The notes under the pieces: model-generated | What the model was told of the DNA's origin: nothing | Database searches by the model: none | The model's input: only the letters and a program-made list of their open reading frames with translations | Assembly: GCF_022179805.1 (NCBI RefSeq) | Contig: NZ_BPUO01000001.1 | Location: forward strand, 186,001 to 250,000 | Length of the DNA: 64,000 nucleotides | Direction: 5' to 3' | From: Cupriavidus pauculus | GTDB taxonomy: Bacteria; Pseudomonadota; Gammaproteobacteria; Burkholderiales; Burkholderiaceae | Made by a program: the position numbers and the translations under genes | In this document: positions 18,703 through 27,861 of the stretch, one piece after another | Position numbering within the stretch: the stretch's first letter is position 1 | Layout: each line of letters begins with the position of its first letter

Positions 18703-19488
18703 TCAGACCATGCCATCGTCGGCAGTGACCACCGCGCCATTTATAAAGCGCGATGCATCGGACGCCAGCAGCAGCAAGAGGCCATCGAGGTCTTCGGGTT
18801 GGCCCAGTCGCTTGCGGGGCAGCATCTGGATCAGCTTCTGCCCCGCGTCGGTATCCCAGTGGTGGTGGTTGATGTCGGTATCGATGTAGCCGGGGCAGAT
18901 CGCGTTCGTGTTGATACCGTAACGCGCCCACTCGAGGGCCATCGCCTTGGTCATGTGGACCACGGCGGCCTTGCTCATGCAATAGACACCAATCTGCGAC
19001 AGTACCTTGAGACCGGCCACCGACGCAATATTGACGATGCGCGCCTGCGGCAACGGATTGCCCTGCTTTTCGGCGCCCTTGGACCGCGCGATCATGCGCT
19101 TGGCCACTTCCTGGGCCACGAAGAACGCGCCACGCGTGTTGGTATCGAACACGAAATCGAAGTCGTCGGCGGTTACGTCGGTCAGCTTCTGCGTGGTGGA
19201 CACGCCCGAATTGTTGACCAGGATATCGATGGAGCCGGCCTCGGTTTCCGCATGCGCCACGGCGGCGCGGATGCTGTCGGGGTCGGTCACGTCCAGGCGC
19301 ACCACGTGGGCGCTGCCGCCATCCGCCTCGATCGACGCACGCAATTCCTTGAGCCGCTCCACCCGGCGCGAAGCCAGGATGACCTTGGCGCCGGCAGCCG
19401 CCAGCACATGTGCAAAGCGCGTACCCAGCCCGCTCGAGGCCCCGGTCACCAGCGCGACCTTGCCTTCCAGATTGATCGACAGACCCAT
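18703..19488 (-). CDS. SDR family oxidoreductase
   Basis: A 261-aa classical short-chain dehydrogenase: cofactor motif TGASSGLG (residues 15-22), NNSG, the catalytic Ser in NIASVAG with YCMSK, and PGYIDTDINHHHWDTDAG after it. SRR following beta-strand 2 suggests an NADP preference. It precedes the TRAP genes and diverges from the ETF-QO gene, so it may oxidise or reduce an acid or acyl-CoA linked to that transporter or to fatty-acid/amino-acid breakdown. The substrate cannot be assigned. Confidence 0.88.
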   Translation of the reverse strand: MGLSINLEGKVALVTGASSGLGTRFAHVLAAAGAKVILASRRVERLKELRASIEADGGSAHVVRLDVTDPDSIRAAVAHAETEAGSIDILVNNSGVSTTQKLTDVTADDFDFVFDTNTRGAFFVAQEVAKRMIARSKGAEKQGNPLPQARIVNIASVAGLKVLSQIGVYCMSKAAVVHMTKAMALEWARYGINTNAICPGYIDTDINHHHWDTDAGQKLIQMLPRKRLGQPEDLDGLLLLLASDASRFINGAVVTADDGMV

Positions 19489-19925
19489 AGTTACCTCGGT
19501 GTGAGAGAGCGACCGCGCCGGCCCGGCACGGCCCGCTGTTCCGCATCGCGGGCGCCTTCCAGGGCGCCTGCCGCTTTGCGGCCGCAGCTTAACAAAAAAA
19601 GAACGGTCGTTCCAAAAAATGTCTTGCCTGAGGGTGTCGAGTCCCGGACAATGCCGAAGATTCTAAGAACTTGGTCCCCAAAGGGAAAGAGGAAAAACGC
19701 CTAGATCGGCCCTGGTAATCCGCCAGCCGCCCGATCCCACGTGCATGCCGCGCCATGCCCGCACCGGGCTTTGCGCATGCCGCCCACCCCGGCCCCCGCC
19801 TCGTTCCACTCCTGGTCCCGGTTCCGCAGAGCCACGCATCACCGCATCCCACAAACCGCACGCCTGGAGAGGGCTGCACCCATGCGGCAGTATTGCCGCC
19901 CAGAAGAAACAGAGGGTTAGAGACA
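19489..19925. other. Divergent promoter region between SDR and ETF-QO
   Basis: 437 nt separate the two start codons. It contains a GAACG-GT-CGTTC palindrome (19601-19612) inside an A-rich stretch and an A/G-rich segment near 19680-19700. No credible small gene was found; the open plus-strand frame that continues upstream of the ETF-QO ATG has no recognisable protein features. Confidence 0.6.
19601..19612. promoter_or_regulatory. Candidate TetR-type operator GAACG-GT-CGTTC
   Basis: Perfect 5-bp arms with a 2-nt centre, flanked by A-runs, 112 nt upstream of the SDR start and 313 nt upstream of ETF-QO. Its shape is like operators of TetR-family regulators. From memory, betaproteobacterial fatty-acid regulators use a similar GAACG/CGTTC pattern; this is not verified here. 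Confidence 0.45.
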
Positions 19926-21605
19926 ATGGATCAGCAACAGCTCGTCGAGCAGTTCGGCCCGCGTGAAGCCATGGAGTACGACGTCGTCATCGTCGGTGGC
20001 GGCCCCGCCGGCCTGGCCACGGCCATCCGCCTGAAGCAACTGGCTGCGGAAAAAGGCGGCGAGGTCAATGTCTGCGTGCTGGAAAAGGGCTCCGAACCCG
20101 GCGCGCATATCCTGTCGGGCGCCATCATGGACCCGCGCGCGCTGAACGAACTGATCCCTGACTGGAAGGAACTGGGCGCGCCGCTGAACCAGCCCGTCAC
20201 CGAGGACAAGTTCCTGTTCCTGGACGAGTCGGGCTCCAAGGGCGCCCCGCTGCTGCCGGAATGCTTCCACAACGAAGGCAACTACATCGTCAGCCTGTCG
20301 AACTTCGTGCGCTGGCTGGGCCAGCAGGCCGAAAACCTGGGCGTGGAAATCTTCCCGGGCTTCCCGGCCGCCGAGGTGCTCTATAACGACGACGGCTCGG
20401 TCAAGGGTGTGGCCACCGGCAACATGGGTATCAACAAGGAAGGCGAGCCTACCGAGAACTTCCAGCTCGGCATGGAGCTGCACGCCAAGTACACGATCTT
20501 CGCCGAAGGCGCGCGTGGCCACCTGGGCAAGCAGATCATCGCCAATTTCAAGCTCGACGCCGGCAAGGATCCGCAGAGCTACGGTATCGGCCTGAAGGAA
20601 CTGTGGGAAATCGACCCGGCCAAGCACAAGCCCGGCCTGGTGGTACACACCGCGGGCTGGCCGCTCGACCCGGCCACCTACGGCGGCTCGTTCCTCTATC
20701 ACATGGAGGACAACAAGGTTGCCGTGGGCTTCGTGGTCGGTCTGGACTACACCAACCCGTGGCTGTCGCCGTTCGAGGAATTCCAGCGTTTCAAGACTCA
20801 TCCGGAAATCCGCACGTACTTCGAAGGCGGCAAGCGCATTGGCTACGGCGCTCGCGCCATCACGGCCGGCGGCCTGCTGTCGCTGCCGAAGACGGTGTTC
20901 CCGGGCGGCGCGCTGGTCGGCTGCGATGCCGGCTACCTCAATGCCTCGCGCATCAAGGGCAGCCACGCTGCAATCAAGACCGGCATGATGGCCGCCGAGG
21001 CCGCCTACGACGCGCTGCAGGCTGGCCGTCAGCATGACGAACTGACCGCCTACCCGGCGGCGTTCGAACAGAGCTGGCTGCACAAGGAACTGCTGCAGGC
21101 AAAGAACTTCAAGCAATGGTTCAAGAAGGGTCGCACCACGGCCACGCTGATGACCGGCATCGAGCAATGGCTGCTGCCCAAGCTCGGCATCCGCAACCCG
21201 CCCTGGACCATCCACCGCACCAAGCCGGACCACGTCTACCTGAAGCCGGCCGCCGAGTGCGAGAAGATCGAGTACCCGAAGCCCGACGGCAAGCTGACGT
21301 TCGACCGCCTGTCGTCGGTGTTTATCAGCAACACGAACCACGAAGAGAACCAGCCCGCTCACCTGACGCTCAAGGATGCCAGCGTGCCGGTCAACATCAA
21401 CTGGGAAAAGTTCGCCGGCCCCGAGTCGCGCTACTGCCCGGCTGGCGTCTACGAGTTCGTGCAGAACGATGATGGCAAGGAACGTCTGCAGATCAACGCG
21501 CAGAACTGCGTGCACTGCAAGACCTGCGACATCAAGGACCCGACGCAGAACATCGTGTGGGTCACGCCGGAAGGCGGCGGCGGCCCGAACTACGTGGGGA
21601 TGTAA
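19926..21605 (+). CDS. Electron transfer flavoprotein-ubiquinone oxidoreductase
   Basis: ETF-QO passes electrons from acyl-CoA dehydrogenases, via ETF, to the membrane quinone pool. The 559 aa contain an N-terminal FAD motif VVIVGGGPAGLATAIRL (about 19-35), the quinone/membrane region, and a C-terminal 4Fe-4S domain with NCVHCKTCDIKDP plus an upstream Cys (SRYCPAGVYE). The ATG at 19926 gives the standard N-terminus MDQQQLVEQFGPREAMEYD. A strong terminator follows 62 nt after the stop. Confidence 0.96.
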   Translation: MDQQQLVEQFGPREAMEYDVVIVGGGPAGLATAIRLKQLAAEKGGEVNVCVLEKGSEPGAHILSGAIMDPRALNELIPDWKELGAPLNQPVTEDKFLFLDESGSKGAPLLPECFHNEGNYIVSLSNFVRWLGQQAENLGVEIFPGFPAAEVLYNDDGSVKGVATGNMGINKEGEPTENFQLGMELHAKYTIFAEGARGHLGKQIIANFKLDAGKDPQSYGIGLKELWEIDPAKHKPGLVVHTAGWPLDPATYGGSFLYHMEDNKVAVGFVVGLDYTNPWLSPFEEFQRFKTHPEIRTYFEGGKRIGYGARAITAGGLLSLPKTVFPGGALVGCDAGYLNASRIKGSHAAIKTGMMAAEAAYDALQAGRQHDELTAYPAAFEQSWLHKELLQAKNFKQWFKKGRTTATLMTGIEQWLLPKLGIRNPPWTIHRTKPDHVYLKPAAECEKIEYPKPDGKLTFDRLSSVFISNTNHEENQPAHLTLKDASVPVNINWEKFAGPESRYCPAGVYEFVQNDDGKERLQINAQNCVHCKTCDIKDPTQNIVWVTPEGGGGPNYVGM

Positions 21606-21667
21606 GCGCGGATGTACGCGCAAATGTAAGCGGAACACGGCGGTCTGTCCGCCATGTTCCGCTGCAG

Positions 21668-21697
21668 AAAAATGCCGGCCTTCGGGCCGGCATTTTT
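21668..21697. terminator. Bidirectional terminator between ETF-QO and the molybdoenzyme gene
   Basis: AAAAATGCCGGCC-TTCG-GGCCGGCATTTTT is a perfect 13-bp stem with a stable TTCG tetraloop and A/T flanks on both sides, serving the two converging genes. Confidence 0.93.
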
Positions 21698-21714
21698 CAT
21701 TGGTACGCCGCGCC

Positions 21715-24206
21715 TCAGGCATCGGCCCCGCGCGGCGCCTTGAAGACTTCCACCGCAGGCGCCGTGCCCTTGAACTTCTCCACTTCGGCCATCACGGTAT
21801 GGCCGCAGTTGCCTTGCGCGAGCTTCGACGTGCCAAGCCCCGGCGTCAGCACGTTGACATCGCCGTAGCGGCACAGCGCACCCGGCTTGCCGCCTTCCGC
21901 CGGGTCGTACCAGGCGCCCTCGCAGATCCGGATGGCGCCGCGCCGGATATCGGCGGTCAGCCTGACACCCGCCAGGATCTGGCCCCGGTCATTGAACACG
22001 CGCACGATGTCGCCATCGGCAACGCCGCGCGCGCGGGCATCCTCGGGATGCATCAGGCACGGCTCCCGCCCCTGCACCGTATAGCCCTTGCGCAGCACCG
22101 TGCCGCATAGCTGCGAATGCAGACGATCCTTCGGGTGGCTGGTGACGATGTGCAGCGGATAGCGCGTCGATGGCCCGCCCAGGCGTTCCAGCGGCTCCAT
22201 CCAGGTCGGATGCGGCGGGCAATCGTCGTACTTCATCCGCGCAATGTTCGCCGAGTAGATCTCGATGCGGCCTGACGCCGTACCCAGCGCGTTGAGCAGC
22301 GGATCGTCGCGGAACGACTTGTGGCGGATGAATTTCCGGGCCTCGTCGCTGATCGGGAATGCCAACGGCTTGTTGCTGTTCCAGAACACGTCGAACACCG
22401 GCATTTCCATGCGCTTGCCGCGCGCCTGTACGCGGCCGGCCTCGTAGAACGAGCGGATCCAGCCCATCTCGTCGCGTCCTTCGGTGAACGCCTTGCCGGT
22501 GCCCATCCGCTCGCAGATATCGGCAAAGATGTCGTAGTCGTTACGCGCCTCGAAGACCGGGTCCACCACCTTGCGCATGGCCAGGATATGGCTCATCGCG
22601 TAGTCGCCGATGCCCTCGATGTCGTTGCGCTCGTAGCTGGTCGTGCAAGGCAGCACGATGTCGGCATGGCGCGCCGTCGCGGTCCACTGGAAATCGTGGA
22701 CGATGAACGTATCGAGCTTCTGCCACGCCTTCAGCATCCGGTTGCGGTCCTGGTGGTGCATGAACGGATTGCCACCCACCCAGTAGGCCAGCTTGATGTC
22801 CGGATACTTCGCGCGCCCGCCGTTGAAGTCGTACGGCTTGCCTGGATTCTCGAGCATCTCGACGATGCGCGAGACCGGGATAGTTTCCGTCCCGCCCGCC
22901 TCCAGCCACTCCGAGCCCGCCGGCGGCTTGGTGCCGCCGGTGATGCCCGCAGCACCGGGCCGGTCGCCGTGGGGCTGCCGCCATTGGCGTAGTGATAGGT
23001 AAAGCCATAACCACCGCCCGGCAAGCCGATCTGGCCCAGCATGGCCGCCAGCGTCACCAGCATCCAGTGCGACTGCTCGCCGTGATGCTGGCGCTGGATC
23101 GACCAGCCGGCCGCCAGCATCGTCCGGTTCGCCGCGAAGCGCCGGGCCAGGTCGCGAATGGTATCGGCCGGAATCTCGCAGATCGCCGACGCCCACGCGG
23201 CGTCCTTGGGTACCCCGTCGGACTTGCCCGTGAGATACGGCACAAAGCGGTCAAACCCGGCCGTGTAGCGCGCCAGGAACTTCGCGTCATGCAGGTTTTC
23301 CGTGTACAGCGTGTGGGCGATGCCCAGCATCATGGTCACATCGGTATGCGGACGCGGCGCGATCCATTCGGCGTTGAAGTACTCGCAGGTCTCGGTCCGC
23401 ACCGGGTCGATGCAGATCACCTTGACACCCTTCTTCTTCAGCGCCTCCATGCCCGGATAGGCGCCGTGGTCCGGCACCTGCCAGCCAATCTGGTTGGTCA
23501 CGACCGGGTCGGCGGCCCAGAACACCATCAGCTTGGTATGTTCCTCGAGCACGGGCCAGGCAGTGGGCTGCTCGTACACGTCGATCGACCCCACCACATA
23601 GGGCAGGATCACCTGCGCCGCGCCGGTGGAATAGTCGCCGCTACGGCTGACGAAACCACCGTTCACCGACATCGCCCGCGACAGCAGCGTCTGGCAGTTG
23701 TGCAGCTTGCCGGGGCTCTTCCAGCCATACGATCCCGCGAAGATCGCCGTCGGCCCATGCTTGCCGCGTACCCGTTGCAGTTCCTTGGCGACCAGGTCGA
23801 GCGCCCGTTCCCAGCTCACGCGCACGAAGTCGCCCTTGCCCCGTCCGGCGGTGTCGGCACCGGGCCCGTTTTCGAGCCACGCGCGCCTGACCATCGGATA
23901 GCGGATCCGCGTGGGCGAATAGATGGAGTCGATCACGCCGGGCAACTGGTGCGATGGCCGCGGGTCCCTTTCCCAGGGTCGAACCCCGGTCACCCGCCCC
24001 TTCTCCACGCGTGCATAGAACGCGCCCCAGTGAGACCCCGTCAGTACCTCGGCCGAACCTGCCGGCCCATTGACTGGCGTCTTGTCCGCCGCGCCGGCGG
24101 CCAGCAGACCCGAACTGGTGGCGCCCAGCGCGCCCGTGGCCAATGCGCCCTGGATGAAACGACGGCGGGACACGCTCAGGTCCCCGTTCTTGCTGTCATG
24201 CGGCAT
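21715..24206 (-). pseudogene. torA: TorA-like (DMSO reductase family) molybdopterin oxidoreductase, frameshifted
   Basis: A periplasmic molybdoenzyme of the TMAO/DMSO/biotin-sulfoxide reductase type. The N-terminus has a Tat signal (SRRRFIQGALATGALGA, residues 13-29); FAGSYGWKSPGKLHNCQTL and SRSGDYSTGAAQVILPYVVG (region of the family's Mo-ligating Ser) mark the TorA/DorA branch. The reading frame breaks at 22946-22950: GGGYGFTYHYANGGSPTATG lies in one frame and GTETIPVSRIVEMLENPGKP, continuing to the normal C-terminus, in another. Adding one base in the GGG run restores about 830 aa, the family length. It could be real decay or a sequencing error. It overlaps torD by 11 nt. Confidence 0.85.
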
Positions 24207-24861
24207 GGTGATTCCCTTCTTCGTGTGGATGGAGGGCCGGCGCGTGCTTCAGCAGCACGCCAAGCAGGCTGGCGATGGCGCCATGAAATCCCCCGGGATC
24301 ATTGGAACGACACAGGTCGACGAGCGCCGGCACCCACCGGCCAAGACGTTCGCGCATCAGCGCGATGCCATCGGCATCGCCCCGGCGCAGCAGCACGGCA
24401 TACAGCGCGAGTTCCACCGAGACGTGGTCCGCTGGCTCGCTGCTGCCGTCCACCGAGACGTCGAACCGCACGAGCAGTTCGTTCATCTCATCCACCGCAT
24501 GGCCGAACAGCCGGGTGGCCGGCGCCGTGTCCGTGTTCGTGCTCGTTCCGGCATAGGCGCTTTCATACAGGGGGACCGCCGGCATCCCCATCACGCTGTC
24601 GAACAGGCGGGTCCACGCCACCGCGATGTCGAGGGCAAGCGCAGGCGCCGGCCCTGTCGACAATGCCTGGGACAAGCTGTCGATTTCCGCTGCGCAGTCG
24701 AATTCCTCGGCGATGGCATCGAACAGCAGCTCGCCTTGCGCCGAGCAGAGCTGTTCGATCGTCGACTCGCTAGCCGGCGCCTCGATCAACCCGGCGATCA
24801 GTTCGATGACCGCCGCGCAGGTCTGCCGCTGCGACCGGGCAATTTCAGCGGCGGTGCTCAT
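24196..24861 (-). CDS. torD: TorD/DmsD family molybdoenzyme chaperone
   Basis: A cytoplasmic chaperone that binds the Tat signal and apo-form of its partner molybdoenzyme until cofactor insertion. The 221-aa, mostly helical protein carries the family motif VPLYESAYAGTS (about 97-108) and LRRGDADGIALMRERLGRWVP, seen in TorD-like proteins. Its ATG overlaps the cytochrome stop codon by 4 nt, and it overlaps the TorA-like start by 11 nt, so the three are one operon. This gene is intact while both neighbours are frameshifted. Confidence 0.85.
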   Translation of the reverse strand: MSTAAEIARSQRQTCAAVIELIAGLIEAPASESTIEQLCSAQGELLFDAIAEEFDCAAEIDSLSQALSTGPAPALALDIAVAWTRLFDSVMGMPAVPLYESAYAGTSTNTDTAPATRLFGHAVDEMNELLVRFDVSVDGSSEPADHVSVELALYAVLLRRGDADGIALMRERLGRWVPALVDLCRSNDPGGFHGAIASLLGVLLKHAPALHPHEEGNHHAA

Positions 24862-26464
24862 TTGTGTCCGCCGCCTTGCGTAGCCGGCCCGACGTCCTTG
24901 GAATGGTCCTGCAGCCAGGACAGCATCAGCCGGTACTCGGCGTCATCGAGCGACGTGTACCGCTTCATCGCGCCTAGCGTGCCAATCCACTGGTTCGCCA
25001 GGTACTCCTCGGAATGCGGCAAGGCATGGCAACTCGCACACGACTGCCGGTAGGTCTCGTCGCTATGCTTCCAGAGCTGCATCAGGTCGGCCGACAGCCC
25101 GGCAGTCGGCAGGATCCAGACCGCAAGGCTGCCCTGGTGCCAGTCCTGGCCGGTCTCCTCGTCGCGCTCGGTCTTCTCGCGGTTCACCTTGGCGATGGCC
25201 TCGGGTGACAGCACGGCCTGCATGATCCGCTGCCCCTTGAGCGCGTACATCGCGCTTTCCGAACCGTCCTGCTGCCAGCCATCCACACGCACCTGCATCC
25301 GCCCTGCTTCGCGCTTGAGCACCGCCAGCCGCGTGCACCCAGCAGCTTGCCGTCCTCGCCAGTGCCGTTGGCCTCCAGCGTGAACGGCGTGGGCGACACC
25401 ACGTACAGCACGTCCTGCTTGCCCAGCATATCGGGCGATGCCGCCAGCGAGGCCAGCCGCGACGGCCCGGCATGCGCCTGGCCGGCCGCCAGCATTACCA
25501 CTTCCTCGGTACGGTTCGGCCTTGGCGCACCGGCATTGGGCGCTTCCACCCCCGGCAGCGACTTCAGGTAGACCGCCATGGCCAGCCGGTCAGACTCCGA
25601 CAACCGCGCGGTGTTGACGACCACTTCCTTCATGTCGCCACCGGCCTTGATGCCGATCGGATTGACGCCCTCCTCCAGATAGCGCGCGATGTCGTTGACC
25701 GACCAGTAGCCGATGCCGGTCTCGTCCTGCGAGATATTGGGGATATGGCCTGTGCCTTCCGGATTCGGCCCGCCCGAGAAACGCTTGGCAAAGGGCACGG
25801 CGCCCATCGCGTTGCGCGGCGAATGGCATTCCACGCAATGCGCGGAGCCTTCCACGAGGTAGCGCCCACGGTTCCACTGCGCGGTCTGCGTGAGGTCTTC
25901 CGGCAACGGCTTGCCGTCCAGGAACGCCAGCCGCCACAGCCCGACGCCGCGGCGCATCGAGAACGGAAACTTCAGGTCGTGATCGGGCACCTTGCCGGCC
26001 ACCGGCGGCAACGACTGGATGTACGCGAACAGGTCGCGCAGGTCGTTGGCCGTCATGCGCTGGTATGACGTGTACGGGAATGCGGGATAGGCGTTGCCCT
26101 TGCCGGGAATCACGCCTTCGCGCATCGCCATGATGAACTGCTCGACCGTGTAGCCGCCGATGCCATCCATGGGATGCGAGGAGATGTTCGGCATGTGGAA
26201 TTCGCCGAACGCGGTGTCGAGCGATCGACCGCCGCCGAGCAGGGTCTCGTCGCCCTTGCCCACCGACGCGTGGCACGTCGCGCAGTCGCCGGCGATGAAC
26301 TGCGTGCGGCCATTCACCAGGTCTGGCACACCAGCGTCGGGCAGGTCGCGCGGACCGTTGAGCAGGCGCCAGGTGCTTGGCGCCGTCAGCACCAGGAACA
26401 GCGCAAGCCCGACCAGCGCAATCAAGCCAACAATGAGCAGGGACCTACTTTTTCTCGTTGCCAT
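24858..26464 (-). pseudogene. Chimeric c-type cytochrome: dihaem class-I module plus TorC C-terminal domain, frameshifted
   Basis: Predicted electron donor to the TorA-like enzyme. An N-terminal anchor (LLIVGLIALVGLALFLVL, residues 9-26) is followed by two class-I haem sites, GDCATCH and AHCVECH, resembling cytochrome subunits of alcohol/gluconate dehydrogenases. The C-terminal part (VRVDGWQQDGSESAMYALKG, then SCASCH and ANQWIGTLGAMKRYTSLDD) matches the TorC C-terminal haem domain; no NapC/NirT tetrahaem part is present. The frame shifts by one base near 25338-25340 (GGG run on the coding strand); restoring it gives about 535 aa. The ATG at 26464 has GAGGT 6 nt upstream. Confidence 0.78.
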
Positions 26465-26530
26465 GCGGTTACCTCGTTGAGCACTCCGTGGGGGTGCCCA
26501 TAACCGTATGCCTTCGAGGGGTATTACCGC

Positions 26531-26544
26531 TTGATGCGCCGCAA
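26531..26544. promoter_or_regulatory. Possible FNR/Anr-like site upstream of the cytochrome-torD-torA operon
   Basis: TTGAT-GCGC-CGCAA has one perfect FNR half-site and a 3/5 match in the other, 67 nt before the operon's first ATG. Anaerobic control would fit a TMAO/DMSO-type reductase, but the match is weak. Confidence 0.25.
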
Positions 26545-26585
26545 TGCCGACATCACTTGGCGCAGTTTGGTACAAATGCTGGCGC

Positions 26586-26607
26586 AAAAAAGGCGTCCAT
26601 GGACGCC
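26586..26607 (-). terminator. Terminator of the PilZ gene
   Basis: GGCGTCC-AT-GGACGCC is a perfect 7-bp stem followed on the minus strand by six T residues, 24 nt past the PilZ-domain gene's stop codon. Confidence 0.85.
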
Positions 26608-26630
26608 CCATGTGCCAGTCAGCGCCGCAT

Positions 26631-27548
26631 TCAGACCGGCATGCAGGTGGTGGCCAGCAACTGCTCGTAGATGAAGCACTGCAGCAGTGTCAGTTCGCGT
26701 TCGCCCAGCGCGTCGAATGCCACGCCGAACGCCGGAAATTCGTCATCGTCCTGCGACGGCGCGCTGCGCACGGTGGCATCGATCGTGACTTCCGCGTCGA
26801 GCGCGCCGGTGCGCAGCAGAAAGCGCAGGCTGACCTTCTGCCCCACGGCCGGTGCCGGCGACGACGTTTGCACGAGCGCCCCGCCGGTGCTGAGATCGGA
26901 CAGCAGGCCCAGCCGCGCCAGACCTTCGCGCATGCGCTCGTCGGGGCTGGCCTCGGCGGCGTCCGGCCCGCCCACGGCTTCGGCGTTATCGGCCGTTTCG
27001 ATCAGGTAGGCCGCCAGCCGCGTGGGCACGCGTGCCGCGCGACGCACTGGCATCTGCTCGGTCTGCGCCGGCGCCGACAGCACCAGATAGCGGAACGGGC
27101 TGCGGCAAACGGCGGTCACCGTCGACGTGAAGCTGTGGATGGCATGGCCGGAGAAGCCGCGCAGCAGCAGCGACTCGCCCGCCACCACGTTCATCTCGCG
27201 CCCGCCCAGCGTCGGCCACGTCACGAACAGCCCCTGTTCGATAAAGCCGATCAGCCGGCTTGCCGCCGCGCGCGACTGCTCGCCCGGCGTCTTCACATGC
27301 AGCAAGGTGCCAACCTGCAGCCCCAGTGGCCCGCTGCTTAGGCGCGAGGCGCCCTGGACATCGGGCTCGTTGCCGGCCTCGGGCATGTCGTCAGGACGGC
27401 AGACCATGCCGTGGCGGAACACCAGCTCCAGGTCGCGCGCGTCTGGAATGATGCTGCCGCTGCCGAGCATCAGGTTGCCCTGGCCATCCAGCAGCGACCA
27501 GGGCAGCGGCTGCCCGACGGGCAGGTCTTGGGGAGTGAGCGGAATCAT
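26631..27548 (-). CDS. YcgR-like flagellar brake protein with PilZ domain
   Basis: A c-di-GMP effector of 305 aa. The N-terminal YcgR-type beta domain (about 70-170) precedes a PilZ domain whose ligand motifs are visible: RRAAR (RxxxR, about 169-173) and DLSTGGALV (D/NxSxxG). YcgR-type proteins slow flagellar rotation when c-di-GMP is bound. The start is uncertain: ATG 27548 is chosen (MIPLTPQDLPVGQPL); ATG 27566 and GTG 27581 are in frame but have no better ribosome site. It appears to be a single-gene unit with its own terminator. Confidence 0.82.
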   Translation of the reverse strand: MIPLTPQDLPVGQPLPWSLLDGQGNLMLGSGSIIPDARDLELVFRHGMVCRPDDMPEAGNEPDVQGASRLSSGPLGLQVGTLLHVKTPGEQSRAAASRLIGFIEQGLFVTWPTLGGREMNVVAGESLLLRGFSGHAIHSFTSTVTAVCRSPFRYLVLSAPAQTEQMPVRRAARVPTRLAAYLIETADNAEAVGGPDAAEASPDERMREGLARLGLLSDLSTGGALVQTSSPAPAVGQKVSLRFLLRTGALDAEVTIDATVRSAPSQDDDEFPAFGVAFDALGERELTLLQCFIYEQLLATTCMPV

Positions 27549-27861
27549 GGCCTGGAGGCACTCCATGCAGTGCGTGGGCACGACTCGCGTGCCACGCGGT
27601 AAATCGTGATGGACGGCTGCGCTGCCACCACCGACAACGCAGACACCAATCCTGTTGCGTCAGCTATCGACCAATGTGACAGAACCTTGACCCCACCTTC
27701 GTGGCGGGGCCGCTACGAAACTGTCATTGTGCAGCCGACGCCATTCCGCCACTGCTGTGGCTAACGCCGCTTGACGGCAGTCAAGCAACCCTGCAGAATC
27801 GGCCGTCACAACAAAGCTGTCAGACAGCCTGACAGACTTACCTCAAATCAAACTGGCCTCG
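27549..27861. other. Divergent region between the PilZ and FadR-type genes
   Basis: About 313 nt. It carries an inverted repeat (27817-27835) just before the regulator start and a GGGGTCAAGGTTCT/TGGCGGGGCC region near 27690-27710. No gene was recognised and promoter boxes are not obvious. Confidence 0.5.
27817..27835. promoter_or_regulatory. Candidate GntR/FadR operator
   Basis: CTGTCAG-N5-CTGACAG is a perfect 7-bp inverted repeat ending 26 nt before the ATG of the FadR-type regulator, a position suited to autoregulation. Confidence 0.5.

Noticed and set aside
22900-23000. Programmed ribosomal frameshifting in the TorA-like gene
   Set aside because: No slippery X XXY YYZ heptamer or obvious downstream pseudoknot was seen, and a second frameshift of the same kind in the neighbouring cytochrome favours deletion or base-call error.
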